A stretch of 64,000 nucleotides of DNA from Liolophura sinensis (Eukaryota > Mollusca > Polyplacophora > Chitonida > Chitonidae): assembly GCF_032854445.1 (NCBI RefSeq), contig NC_088303.1, forward strand, positions 23,413,265 through 23,477,264. The letters are read 5' to 3'. Positions 10,851 to 21,478 of the stretch are shown in pieces; position 1 is the first letter of the stretch; every line of letters begins with the position of its first letter. The notes under the pieces were generated by a model. The model was given only the letters and a program-made list of their open reading frames with translations, was not told the DNA's origin and did not search any database. Position numbers and translations under genes: made by a program.

Positions 10851-11640
10851 AATCTTGAACGCATTGGCATGGTCATCAGAATAATCTAAACGCTCAAAGG
10901 AACTTTTTCCTTATTCTGATGATCGCGGTTTGCGTTTAGGTTTTCTGGCATTGGACTTTACGTATTCTGAAGACCATGACATTGCGGAATCCTAAACACA
11001 GTTCCGTGGTCATCAGAACGACGAAAATGCACAAATGCCAGAAATCCTGAGAGCAATGCCGTGGTCCTCAAAATCACGAGACGCTCAAATGCCTAAATGC
11101 ATCGTCGTGGGCATCAGAATAATTAACAAGGCCAATGCTAGAAAACCTAAACGCATCGTTGCGGGCATCAGAATAATTAAAAAGTCCCATGCTAGAAAAC
11201 CTAAACGTATCGTTGTGGTCATCAGAATAATTAAAAAGTCCCATGCTAGAAAACCTAAACGCATCGTTGTGGTCATCAGAATAATTAAAAAGTCCCATGC
11301 TAGAAAACCTAAACGCATCGTCGTGGTCATCAGAAATATTAAAAAATCCCATGCTAGAAAACCTAAACGCATCGTTGTGGTCATCAGAATAAAACAGATC
11401 AAAAGCCAGAAAACCTTAAGGCATCATGGTCGTCAGAAAAAGGAAAAAATCCAATGCCAGAAACGTACACATAGTACCGTGGTCATCAGAAGAAGGATAA
11501 AGTTCACATGCAATGAACTTATACGCAATGCCGGGGTCACCAAACTTGGTGGAGTACCCATTCCAATACACCTGATGGCAATGCCTTGGTCACAAAGGGA
11601 TGAACTCAAATTTCAGAACACTTAACTGCAATGCCATGGC
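10850..11640 (+). repeat. Minisatellite, 54-bp unit, with one inverted segment
   Basis: The core, about 11090-11400, has near-perfect 54-bp copies with AAACCTAAACGCATCGTTG and GGTCATCAGAATAATT. Degenerate copies extend to both sides. At about 10895-10975 the unit appears inverted (GCGTTTAGGTTTTCTGGCAT). Because 54 is a multiple of 3, a 196-codon basic open frame (11035-11625) arises; I do not regard it as a gene. Confidence 0.85.
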
Positions 11641-12016
11641 TGCTAGATTTAGTGAACATCTCAGCTATCAGCAGACCTTGGCACAATGATGTTGTTCCAT
11701 ACGTAAGGAAGAATTTAAATATCACAACACCTAACCCTACAGAAACAGTGAAACTGAGCGAAGCGCGAGCTGGACAGATAACTGGCCGATCCAGAATGCC
11801 AGTCCTCCAGACTCCTAACCTATCTACTTTGTGACAGAATACAAGTGTGGAATCGACCACTATCTACACTGTTGCCTTATGATCAAATCTGGGTCCATTC
11901 ACGTGAACCGCCATTGGTTTGTGTAGTCAGGCTCCTACACTATCCTGTTTGGATCTAGGGGTGGAAGAAGACATTCGTACTCCAGTCGTCAGTCCATAAT
12001 GGATCGTCCTGGTCAA
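11641..12016. other. Unassigned sequence
   Basis: No recognised feature between the 54-bp array and the next SINE. Confidence 0.45.
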
Positions 12017-12258
12017 TTTATTTATTTATTTCATTGGTGTTTTACGCCGTTCGCAAGAATATTTCACTTCGCATGATGGTGGTAAGAAACCGGGCACAGC
12101 CCGGGGGAAACCCACGACCACCCGCAGGTTGCTGGAAGACCTTCCGACTTATGGCCGGAGAGGAAGCCAGCATGAGTTGGACTTGAACTCACAGCGACCG
12201 CATTGGTGAGAGGCTCCTGTGTCATTACGGTGAGCTATCGCGATAACCGACGGGGCCA
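12017..12258 (-). mobile_element. SINE, near full length, minus orientation
   Basis: Starts with the TTTATTTATTTATT tail and ACGCCGT, through CCGGGCACAGCCCGGGGGAA and GCAGGTTGCTGGAAGACC. It ends with antisense box B (GGACTTGAACTCA) and a degraded box A (TAACCGACGGGGCC). About 240 bp. Confidence 0.85.
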
Positions 12259-12279
12259 CAGAGGATTCCACGAATTTTA

Positions 12280-13560
12280 CTAACGTAAAAGCGTAACGTA
12301 AGGATTTTGATTCATCTGAATGCTCTTCTGGTAGATATAGCTGTGACTGCTAGTCCTCTGTATTTGTTTCCCGATATCCATTGTAAACATGTCATGATAT
12401 GATATAGCTGTGACTGCTAGTCCTCTGTATTTGTTTCCCGATATCCATTGTAAACATGTCATGATATGATATAGCTGTGACTGCTAGTCCTCTGTGTTTG
12501 TTTCCCAATATCCATTGTAAACATGTCATGATATGATATAGCTGTGACTGCTAGTCCTCTGAATTTGTTTCCCGATATCCATTGTAAACATGTCATGATA
12601 TGATATAAATGAGACTGCTAATCCTCTGAATTTGTTTCCCGAAATGCATTGTAAACATGTCATGATATGATATAGCTGTGACTGCTAGTCCTCTGTATTT
12701 GTTTCCCGATATCCATTGTAAACATGTCATGATATGATATAGCTGTGATTGCTAGTCATCTGAATTTGTTTCCGGATATGCATTGTAAACATGTCATGAT
12801 ATGATATAGGTGTGACTGCTAGTCCTGTGAATTTGTTCGCCGATATCCATTGTAAACATGTCATGATATGATATTACTGTGACTGCTAGTCCTCTGAAGT
12901 TGTTTCCGGATATGCATTGTAAACATGTCATGATATGATATAGGTGTGACTGCTGGTCCTCTGAATTTGTTTCCGGATATGCATTGTAAACATGTCATGA
13001 TATGATATAGCTGTGATTGCTAGTCCTCTGAATTTGTTTCCCGATATCCATTGTAAACATGTTATGATATGATATTGCTATGACTGCTAGTCCTCTGAAT
13101 TTGTTTCCCGATATCCATTGTAAACATGTCATGATATGATATTGCCGTGACTGCTAGTCCTCTGAGTTTGTTTCCCGATATGCATTGTAAACATGTCATG
13201 ACATGATATAAGTGTGACTGCCAGTCCTCTGTATTTGTTTCCCAATATCCATTGTAAACATGTCATGATATGATATAGCTGTGACTGATAGTCCTCTGTA
13301 TTTGTTTCCCGATATCCATTGTAAACATGTCATGATATGATATAGCTGTGACTGCTTGTCCTCTGTATTTGTTTCCCGATATCCATTGTAAACATGTCAT
13401 GATATGAAATAGCTGTGACTGCTATTCCTCTGAATTTGTTTCCCGATATCCATTGTAAACATATCATGATATGATATAGCTGTGACTGCTAGTCCTCTGA
13501 ATTTTTTCCCGGTATCCATAGTAAACATGTCTCGATATATAGCTGTGATTGCTGTACCTT
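12280..13560 (+). repeat. Minisatellite, 67-bp unit, about 18 copies
   Basis: Each unit contains TGTAAACATGTCATGATATG followed by GCTGTGACTGCTAGTCCTCTG and TGTTTCCCGATATCCAT (67-bp period measured at 12382 and 12449). The ATCATGATATGATAT part is close to palindromic. Variants CCGGATATGCAT and AATTTGTT mark subtypes. Confidence 0.9.
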
Positions 13561-14045
13561 CGCATCGCACCAATATTTCACAATTGTAATGCATTACTCT
13601 CCATGCAAAACTCGCTCTATAGCGGAGTTAAAAAGCTGCACCACCAAACCTGCATCTACCCTTTCAAAGTAAAATCTAAAATATGAAATAAAATTCATCA
13701 TATAGGCAACTGAAAACTATGCCTAAAATACTTTCATTTATTTTTTCAGATTTTTATGAAGAATCTTGAAAGGCATTATATTATATTCAAACATTTGAAT
13801 ATTATGGTGGGGCTTTATGAGGCATACTGACGGTATCTATGAACTTTGATGTCGCATCAACTTTTTTTTTTCCTGTTGTTCCCCAGAAGGATGGAATTTT
13901 GGGGAACATTATTTCAGCTTTTACTCGTGGGTAAAAAGAGTTATAACAAAATTCATTGCCGAGATTAGAGTTTGAAATACCTCCAGAGTTCCTAAACTCT
14001 GTTAGTTTGGTCCACAAAGCTTAGAATTCAAATGTTTAAACATTA
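13561..14045. other. Mostly unassigned, possible small RT-element scrap
   Basis: At 13634-13672 the frame reads KSCTTKPASTLSK, like GSRSCTTKLISTLL in the RT copy at 54.4 kb. The match is short and only suggestive. The rest is unassigned. Confidence 0.4.
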
Positions 14046-14225
14046 GGTAATGGCGAGTTACAGGTGATTATTGGAACCCGATGAAAGATAGTGGAGGTGT
14101 AAAGAAGGTAACATGTAATAAACTGGTTAGAATCAGTTAACGAGGGTGTGAATTTGGTAATGGCGAGTTACACGTGGTTATAGGTACCCCGTGAAAGTTA
14201 GTAAAGGTATAAATAAGGTAATGTG
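14046..14225 (+). repeat. Two-copy tandem duplication, about 110 bp
   Basis: GGTAATGGCGAGTTACA starts both copies (about 14046 and 14157), and GAAAG(A/T)TAGT recurs at matching distance. Confidence 0.65.
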
Positions 14226-15914
14226 AATTTCAGGTAAAAAGCTGTCAAAGTTGTCTCCCTTGTACCGGGTATCGGTCCTCACGTCTTCCAGGCCTTCACT
14301 TAAGCACACAGTGGTCTTCCCTGTACACTTGTCGTGGTTACTTCCACAGTATTTTGTTTTATCCCTTTTGTTTAATTCGTGAGTAACTTAAATTTCAGAG
14401 TTATGCAACATGTGCTTTGTTATGGGTATTATAGGTATCTTCCAAAATATTATTTAAATGTTGTCAAATGTGAATGTGCAAAACTGTGAGCTATGATATT
14501 TCTTCTTCTTTGTATTTCTGTACAACGAACAGCAGCATGCAACCAGCATGAAAAACAATTATTTCAGGGGTTATCAATTTAAAAAGAAACATTTAACGCA
14601 CATTAGATCATTAAAACTTCGGGAACCATACATTACCCTTAGAAACTCTAAACCTGGCTGAGGCAATATCAAGCATGCGCACAGCCTTCTGAAAACGGCG
14701 TGGCGTCAGAAATCGGGATTATAACACGAAACATAATAAACCCGTCTTTAGAAAACATGAGACCAATCAAAGAGGAGGTGTCGAGTATAAGTGGCCATTC
14801 ACGCGAAGCTTTTGCATCAGGTGTGGGAACAAGGTGTCGTTGTCTTAAAAAATACACAGACTGAAATCTGAGCGAAAAGCCATCCATAGCTGTTTTCATT
14901 ACTTATTCATGGGTTTACAATAAATGTCAGGTTTGGAGATCTGATCACCATTCGACCACCCATATAACAAGCAGGTTGAAAACCTCTTTTGCATTTGGCC
15001 CAGTTTAACCATGTTCGTATGTATATGAACCATGAAGAGTCTACATACCATCTAAACCAACCATTATTTCTTTTATTTAATGAAGTGATCCACTGTATGC
15101 AAATACCAATATTTGCTAAAATGCATGATAATTAATATTACTTGGTCTCGTTAAAAGAAAAAGGAGATGCAGCTGTTCTACATCACACTGAAGTGGTCTT
15201 CTTGTGAATGATCAACATATCAACCAAGCCGTGACCTTGACACGTCAAAGATTTAGCCAGAGACAATCTTGATGTTTGAAAATAAACTGATTCAATCAAT
15301 TTAATCATTATATTAGAGAATTTTAGAGAATAGAAAGAATCATTGAAATGTTCTCACATTTAAAATAACAACAATTACACAGTATGCCATATTAAACAGC
15401 TTAAAAGCACGATGTGTTAAAATGTGCCTCTGTACTAAATGTCGCTTTCCATCCATGCAGATGGGAGCTCAGCACAAGAAAGCAAAAACCTCTCACCAAT
15501 GCCGTTGCGCAGAGTTCAAGTCCATCCTATACTGCTTTCCTATCTGGTCGCACATGGTGCCCGACATAACCGATCCAACTGAGAAGGGGTATGTCCATAA
15601 ATAAGAAAGCATCTGAATCGAACCACGTTTCGCTCTGATCTTCGAACTACCACTGATTCTATTAGATTATAATATCCTCGCATGTGCTTAAAACTTGTTC
15701 AAGTTATGTTTTCTTGAATGCTGGATAATTTCTCGTTAATAACAAGTGTGTGAAATACAACGTCAATGTCTAATTTGGTTTTCCTATGTGGGTAGTATCT
15801 GCACTCCCTTTGGGTATAATTTTTTTACGTATGATAGCAACTACAAAAAACAATGAATAACAAAAAAATGAGAGATTCCGTAGAGAACGTTTCTTAAGAA
15901 GTACGACATATTTT
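14226..15914. other. Unassigned sequence
   Basis: No gene recognised. Open frames at 14669-14899 (-) and 15422-15604 (+) show no known motif. Confidence 0.45.
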
Positions 15915-15919
15915 ATACA

Positions 15920-16080
15920 TGGGGGGCCCAGTTGGTTAGCGCGCTACGCAGCGTTATGACCCAGGTGCCCCTCACCAATGCGGTTGTTCTTGCAGCTTTC
16001 CTCTCCGGCCGTACGTAGGAAGGTCTACCAGCAACCTGCGGATGTGTAGTGGGTTTCCGCCAGGCTCTGTCCGGTTTCAA
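15920..16080 (+). mobile_element. SINE, plus orientation, 3'-truncated
   Basis: tRNA-like head with box A (CAGTTGGTTAGCGCGC), body CTCTCCGGCCGTACGTAGGA and CAGCAACCTGCGG. It breaks off at GTCCGGTTTC before the tail. Confidence 0.8.
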
Positions 16081-16715
16081 ATGAAAATAAATTTTATTCA
16101 TGATTTGGAAAAAGTACAGAATAAAGATTCAGGAATCAGAGATGTTGCTACCCCATATCATTACCTATACAACAATCACAAATAAGAGCTCACGGTAAAC
16201 TGACCTATTCCCTGAATGGAATTAGTAAGATAAAACCACTGGTCAAACAAAATTACAACAACAGCTCATGGTTCAGTTCAAACATCGTCTTGAAAAAAAC
16301 TTTAAATCGAATTAGATTGATTACCGGAACATGCAATAACTGTTAAAAATAGAATGATTCATACGAGTAGTAATAAATAATACTTTGGTTACATAAGTCT
16401 ATTGGCATAAATATATGTAACGCAACAGTCTTACTGTAAACGACATTTGGTATTCTAATTTCTTAAAACCGAAAAAGGCGCCAGTGCAATATGTTTTAAT
16501 TTTAGAAATGCTGAAAATAAACTTCTAGTTGGTAATAATATATTTAACTGTGCGTTATCCATGGTTGAAAACGAAGACGGATTTATGCGGATTTTTTTGT
16601 ACTTTTCTGCTCCAATGCTATAGATACAATCTGTCCTGCAGACATCTACATTTGGAAAGAATTTTTCAAAAATATAGTTCTAGCTTTATTATCGTGGTTG
16701 TAACTTTTCACGTTC
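16081..16715. other. Unassigned AT-rich sequence
   Basis: Nothing recognised. It lies downstream of the GPCR-A stop, so part may be 3' UTR. Confidence 0.4.
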
Positions 16716-17078
16716 GGAGTTCATCAACTGGAATACATAATTCATCAACTGGAATATATAATTCATCAACTGGAATATATAGTTCATCAAATGGAATAAA
16801 TAATTCATCAACTGGAATATATAGTTCATCAAACGGAATATATAGTTCATCAAACGGAATATATAATTCATCAAATGGAATATATAATTCATCAAATGGA
16901 ATATATAATTCATCAACTGGAATATATAATTCATCAAACGGAATATATAATTCATCAAATGGAATATATAGTTCATCAACTGGAATATATAATTTCATCA
17001 ACTGGAATATATAGTTCATCAAACGGAATATATAATTCATCAAATGGAATATATAATTCATCAAATGGAATATATTCG
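16716..17078 (+). repeat. Minisatellite, 21-bp unit, about 17 copies
   Basis: Units of the type AACTGGAATATATAATTCATC, where AACTGG alternates with AAATGG or AAACGG and AATT with AGTT. The array overlaps the last codons and stop of GPCR-A. The length is a multiple of 3, so open frames occur on both strands (SSTGIYN, MNYIFHL), which I treat as non-genic. Confidence 0.92.
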
Positions 17079-17914
17079 CATCTGACTGTGGAATGTGGAG
17101 GTAGTTCTTCCTTGTCCGCGATGTGGGGGAGGGGCATGCAGAACCGGAATGAGGTCAACACGGCGAACGCAGCATTTCCGGGCTTTCAGGGCATTACGCA
17201 AACTCTCATTAAACCACACATAGACGAGAACATTTAGCCAGCTGTTGGAGTAGGACAGGAGCTTCAGAATATCATACATGAGCAAAGACCCCGGGAAAGA
17301 GCCTTCTCCGACGAAAACGTACATCTCCCATATATACACGGGTACCTCGCAAAACATGGACAGTGACATGACAGCGATCACCATTTTCAGGACGTGTTTG
17401 TTTCTCCTGATCAACTGTGAGTGTATATGCATGCCAAGTGCCAGTGCTACCTTACGCTGCTTTCTAAAGAGCTTGAATAAAATGTGAACGTAGGAGCCAA
17501 CGATGATGGCGAACGGCAAGAGACACATCACGATAGAATCCAGAATTATTAATCCTCTTCTCGTCGACTGGTCGGTCGTCGTGACGCACACGTGGTAGTA
17601 ACGATACTGACCTTGTTCCATGTGACGTATGACAGTGACGTCATACGTTGTGGGAGCCCGGATAGCATAAAGTGCCCCGATCAGCCACACTGAGGTGATT
17701 CGTCGAAGGCATCCAGCGGAAGACACCCTGGCATGGAAAGGGTGGACCACGGCACGATGACGATCCATCGCTATGACAACGACGCAGTAGGCGTTTGACG
17801 TGGTGGCAAAGAAGTTAAAATATTCCAAAGATCTACACACTCCAGAAGTGACCTGCCAGCTGGAGAATGTTGTGATTACGTGAAGGGGGACGGGTAAAAC
17901 GGCCACGGTTATGT
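17061..17914 (-). CDS. GPCR-A exon 2 (TM2 to C-terminus)
   Basis: Second coding exon, residues 86-369. The acceptor TTTCCCCAG ends at 17915, and the first two bases AC complete Asp86 (D2.50). Landmarks are Cys112 (3.25) with Cys195 in ECL2, DRH at 136-138 followed by VVHPF, W162 (4.50), P219 (5.50), Y227 (5.58), CEVP at 274-277, and NVLVY at 313-317 followed by a helix 8 (FNESL) and a CC pair at 333-334. It shares with GPCR-B the DRH, the Val at 7.50 and the lost TM6 Trp, here Glu. The tail is longer than in GPCR-B. The last residues and the stop codon lie inside the 21-bp minisatellite, so the C-terminus may have been redefined by the array. The frame is intact. Likely a peptide-type receptor, ligand unknown. 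Confidence 0.9.
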
Positions 17915-18537
17915 CTGGGGAAAGAAATGATGCAATCGGTGAATAAAATGAAACCCCATGACGAGAGTGCTTATAAATGACTGGCATAGCCTCTAAATAA
18001 AATTAAACTCCCAAAGAACAGCTCTTGATCAATGATTGACAGATTTTGTGAATACAGTTAACCTTCCCAATGACTGCGCTTGATCAGTGACTTGCTAGGA
18101 GGTTTCGTCCAAAAGGCTTTGTGTGAGACTTTCTATGTTTTAGCAACATTGTATTCATATCGTACTAGGTAAACTCTTGAGCCCATCTCTTTTGATAAAC
18201 CTTTGATACAACTTGTATAAAATGAATTGTACAAAATAATTGTACTTCACATCCAAGGAAGTTTTTACATCTTTTTTTAGCATGAACCAAATTACACCCC
18301 ACTGATACACCGAAGTCGGACGATTTCCTGTCTAGTTCCAAGGGTCTACTTTGATCTGGTTATATTTTAAGCCTACATATATAACATTACACACGCCAAT
18401 AGTCGACTCCACAAGCTATAGTCCTATACGTAGTGATTTATACGATTGTGATTAGCGTATACCGTGTATGTTACTTCGGCCACCTGCCATAGCATGACTA
18501 TAACTCCAATATGAGCAGGTATATGAGCCATACTTAC
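17915..18537 (-). other. GPCR-A intron, 623 bp, phase 1
   Basis: GT-AG intron between the two GPCR-A exons, at the same codon and phase as in GPCR-B. It contains no recognisable repeat. Confidence 0.87.
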
Positions 18538-18793
18538 CTGCCACACAAAGAGACATGATATACAGGTGAGTTGGTGTCCGTAATTCCTTTGTTGTTGCCG
18601 TAAGCAAAATCACGGTCGAGTTTCCGACCAAAATCAGTCCCATAATGATAGCCTCTACAACAATCAGTGCAAGAGCATGGTTTTCGTCCCTTTCGAACTC
18701 CAGTTCTTCTAATTCAGATTCCACGAGTTCTTGGTCACTGAAATAGGACACGTTGCTGTCCAATATAGCATAAGCATTTTGGATCATTGTCAA
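18538..18793 (-). CDS. GPCR-A exon 1 (class A receptor, N-terminus to TM2)
   Basis: First coding exon of the second rhodopsin-type receptor, residues 1-85. The extracellular N-terminus has an N-glycosylation sequon (NVS, residue 14) and a strongly acidic stretch (residues 20-38, rich in Glu). TM1 follows at about residues 40-66 with VGNS around N1.50, then a short loop and TM2 start ending SLCVA. The exon ends after one base of the next codon at a consensus donor (G|GTAAGT, 18538/18537). This is exactly the position and phase seen in the paralogue at 56.2 kb. The Met at 18793 is used because it gives a complete N-terminus ahead of TM1. A second Met lies two codons further in, so the exact start is uncertain. 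Confidence 0.87.
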
Positions 18794-19725
18794 TGATCGG
18801 TTTTCAGAACGAACGTGGTTAATTCGCTCAAACGACAGTTACTTTTAAATTGAAAGCAAACCAAGAAGACGAATAGCAAGATGTAAAAGACAGCCAGACC
18901 AGTGCCAGGCTTATTGGATACTTAAGCAAAGCCTTCTTCAAGCAAAGGCTATAAATTCATGTGGAAATAAACGTACCAAACGCTTCACCTTTCATTTCCT
19001 GTGGTATGGGAACAATAAATTTTCTTCCCAAGAAGCTATCAACACATCAGATCACTGAAAAGCTATGTCAATTTCGTGGAAATTTCTCTCGGACTAATAA
19101 CCTCCACGAAAGGTGCCACCGTAAATGAATTCTGAAAGTTAGCATCAGTGTTTTAATTGGTGGAGGTATGACGTGCTGTGGGAGTCTGCAGACATCGTTA
19201 TGTGATAATACACGTTATAGGACCCTTGTATCGCTCTTATGCCCGCCTAATCACTAACAGTAGGAAGCAAGTTTGACAGATTTATCATTCTGTTTCAATA
19301 CCACACAGATTTTTAGTCACCGCAAGACTTCATGTCTCCATGACTACAGGCTTATCTACTCGACTTATCTCATACCACGTGACATAAGTAGGACAGATAT
19401 GTCAGTCACTTGACTGCCGAGAAGGAGAATCAGCGTGATTTCGTTTTAGATAAATATGTTCACAAGTAACCGATGTGTGTACACAACGCAGGTGCTATCA
19501 CTCGCCATATTGACCGACTGCAATGTATATAAAACTTATATAAATGCTGTTTGTTGCACCAGTTTTATAATGTGCTGTAGGGTCTACGTTGCATACGAGT
19601 ACCTCTCTAAGTGAACAGTTTTTATGTTGGCTATTCTCAAAAACACAATATTAGTCATGAAGAAGGCCTTGTTAAATGTGTATATTAGATTATCAAAAAT
19701 AATAAATTATTTATTTGTTTGTTTA
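18794..19725. other. GPCR-A upstream region, unassigned
   Basis: It should contain the promoter and 5' UTR. No motif can be assigned with confidence. Confidence 0.4.
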
Positions 19726-19840
19726 TTTGGTTGTTTATTTATTTATTATAATTTTTTGTTGACTGGCGTTTCACGCCGTACTCAAGAATATTTCACTATA
19801 CGACGTCAGCCAGCATTATGGTGGGAGGAAACCGGGAAAC
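19726..19840 (-). mobile_element. SINE tail fragment, minus orientation
   Basis: TTATTTATTTATT, then CACGCCGTACTCAAGAATAT, then AGCCAGCATTATGGTGGGAG, ending at ACCGGG. Confidence 0.8.
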
Positions 19841-20026
19841 ATGGAATTAAAACACTGAAGCGATTAAACCCTTATGTGAAATGGTGGTTTGAAATATATT
19901 AAGTGGATACTTCTTTCCATGTAACGTTTTGACTTCTGAGATGTTTCAAGCGTTTTACATGTGTTTTAACCAGCTTATGCTTGAAGTACTGTTACAATAA
20001 CAAAGGGACTCTTTTTTTCTACTGAG

Positions 20027-20292
20027 GGGCCTCAGTGGCTCAGTTGGTTAGCGCGCTAGCGAAGCGTAATGACCCAGCGAGTCTCTCACCAATGCGGTCC
20101 CTATGAGTTCATGTCCAGCTCATGATGGCCTCCTCTCTGGCCGTACGTAGGAAGGTCTGTCAGCAAACTGCAGACGGCCGTGGGTTTCCCCCTGGGCTCT
20201 GTCCGGTTTCCACGCACCATAATACTGGCCGCCGTCGTATAAGTGAAATATTCTTGAGTACGGCGTAAAAACCAATCAAATAAATAAATAAA
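20027..20292 (+). mobile_element. Full-length tRNA-derived SINE with target-site duplication
   Basis: Best copy of the family. The head GGGCCTCAGTGGCTCAGTTGG has box A (TGGCTCAGTTGG at 20036) and box B (TGAGTTCATGTCC near 20104). The body has TGGCCGTACGTAGGAAGG and the tail GTATAAGTGAAATATTCTTG, ending in AAATAAATAAATAAA. It is flanked by the direct repeat TTTTTTCTACTGAG (about 20013-20026 and 20293-20306). The element resembles molluscan V-SINE/RUDI-type elements from memory; that name is not confirmed. Confidence 0.92.
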
Positions 20293-20306
20293 TTTTTTCT
20301 ACTGAG

Positions 20307-21255
20307 ATCCCGGTTGAATTAGAGGACTTACTCAAGGCCTTGTTCCAGTCTTACTAAGATTCTACCATCCGTTGTAATTGTTTACCTGTCTCAATTGCAC
20401 TATTTTCTCGAACATATATTCAGGTTTCTTTCCTGTTAAAGATTAGTCAGCTTTTTTAATCGGACTTTTCATGGTATGGCCAGATACAGTGATCGGTACA
20501 GTCCATACTCATGTTCGTGCTGGCTAAGCTGACGACATGACTCAAAGCTATGTGTACGTGCTAGTGAACATCCGATCAAACAATTACACGACTATTGGAA
20601 TATATATAGAAGTAATTACGCATAAGTGTGACGCATATGATCTGTGTAGTAAATAGAAGGCATATAAGCGTTTGCGTTTGGATTCTCCGTTTAGATGCGC
20701 TTTCTCTAGAATTAAGTAGAGCAGTTTAAGACATTGTACCACTCTCGATCGTAAACAGTCTATAAGCCCTACAGCTACTTGATGGTGGGAATCACAAGAT
20801 GGGAAGGGGACACTCGGAGCATTAATCAAAGCAAACTGAACACATGTCTGTGAACGGCTTTTGTATGAATTCACTTATATAGCCCCAGTGAGAATTAACC
20901 GTCTTATTCTCCGTCATGCCATCCAGCACCATGTCTCGCCATCATTTCTTTTGTGCATTTTCTCTTTGATGATACAAGGTGGGCCTTCTTAATAAGTCTT
21001 TTGTGGTTTCACCTGTCTGGGTGTTTTCTTTTCCTTTCTTTCTGCCAAGATATATTCTATTTATTACAAACAACAACGTCTGTGAATAATGAATAATGGT
21101 CACTTTGCCCCATCTCTGGTCATCTTATTAGAATTAGGCCGTGACCAAATCTCAAACGCTGACTGACAAAGCATACCTGTGGCCGCTGCTCTAGATATAG
21201 GCGTATCTGATCCTGATGGAATTGCCATCAGGACATCAGACCGGACATGGGGGAT
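20307..21255. other. Unassigned sequence
   Basis: An open frame of 96 codons at 20584-20874 (-) has no known motif. Nothing else recognised. Confidence 0.45.
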
Positions 21256-21478
21256 TTGATTTTTTTTGTTTTATTGGCGTTTTACCCAAGGATATTCCAC
21301 TTATACGACGAGGGCCAGCTTTATGGTGGGAGGAGACCGGGTAGATCCAAGTGAAACCCATGACCACTCACAGCTTTGTGATAGACCATCCCACGTACGA
21401 TCTGTGAAGAATACAGCATGCGGTGGACGAATTCACAAAGGCCGCACTGGAAAGAGTCTCACGAGGCCAAGGAGATTT
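21256..21478 (-). mobile_element. SINE, minus orientation, diverged
   Basis: T-rich start, TATTGGCGTTTTACCCAAGG, CACTTATACGACGAGGGCC, GGTGGGAGGAGACCGGG and an antisense head remnant (GGACGAATTCACAAAGGCCG). Confidence 0.75.

Noticed and set aside
11035-11625. 196-codon basic open frame on the plus strand
   Set aside because: It coincides with the 54-bp array, whose period is a multiple of 3; no non-repeat domain, splice or start context supports a gene.
16689-17237. Several open frames of SSTGIYN or MNYIFHL repeats
   Set aside because: They are 21-bp minisatellite translations, overlapping the real GPCR-A 3' end.
15920-20110. Possible tRNA genes at the box A/B sequences
   Set aside because: No complete cloverleaf follows; both are heads of SINEs with the standard body attached.
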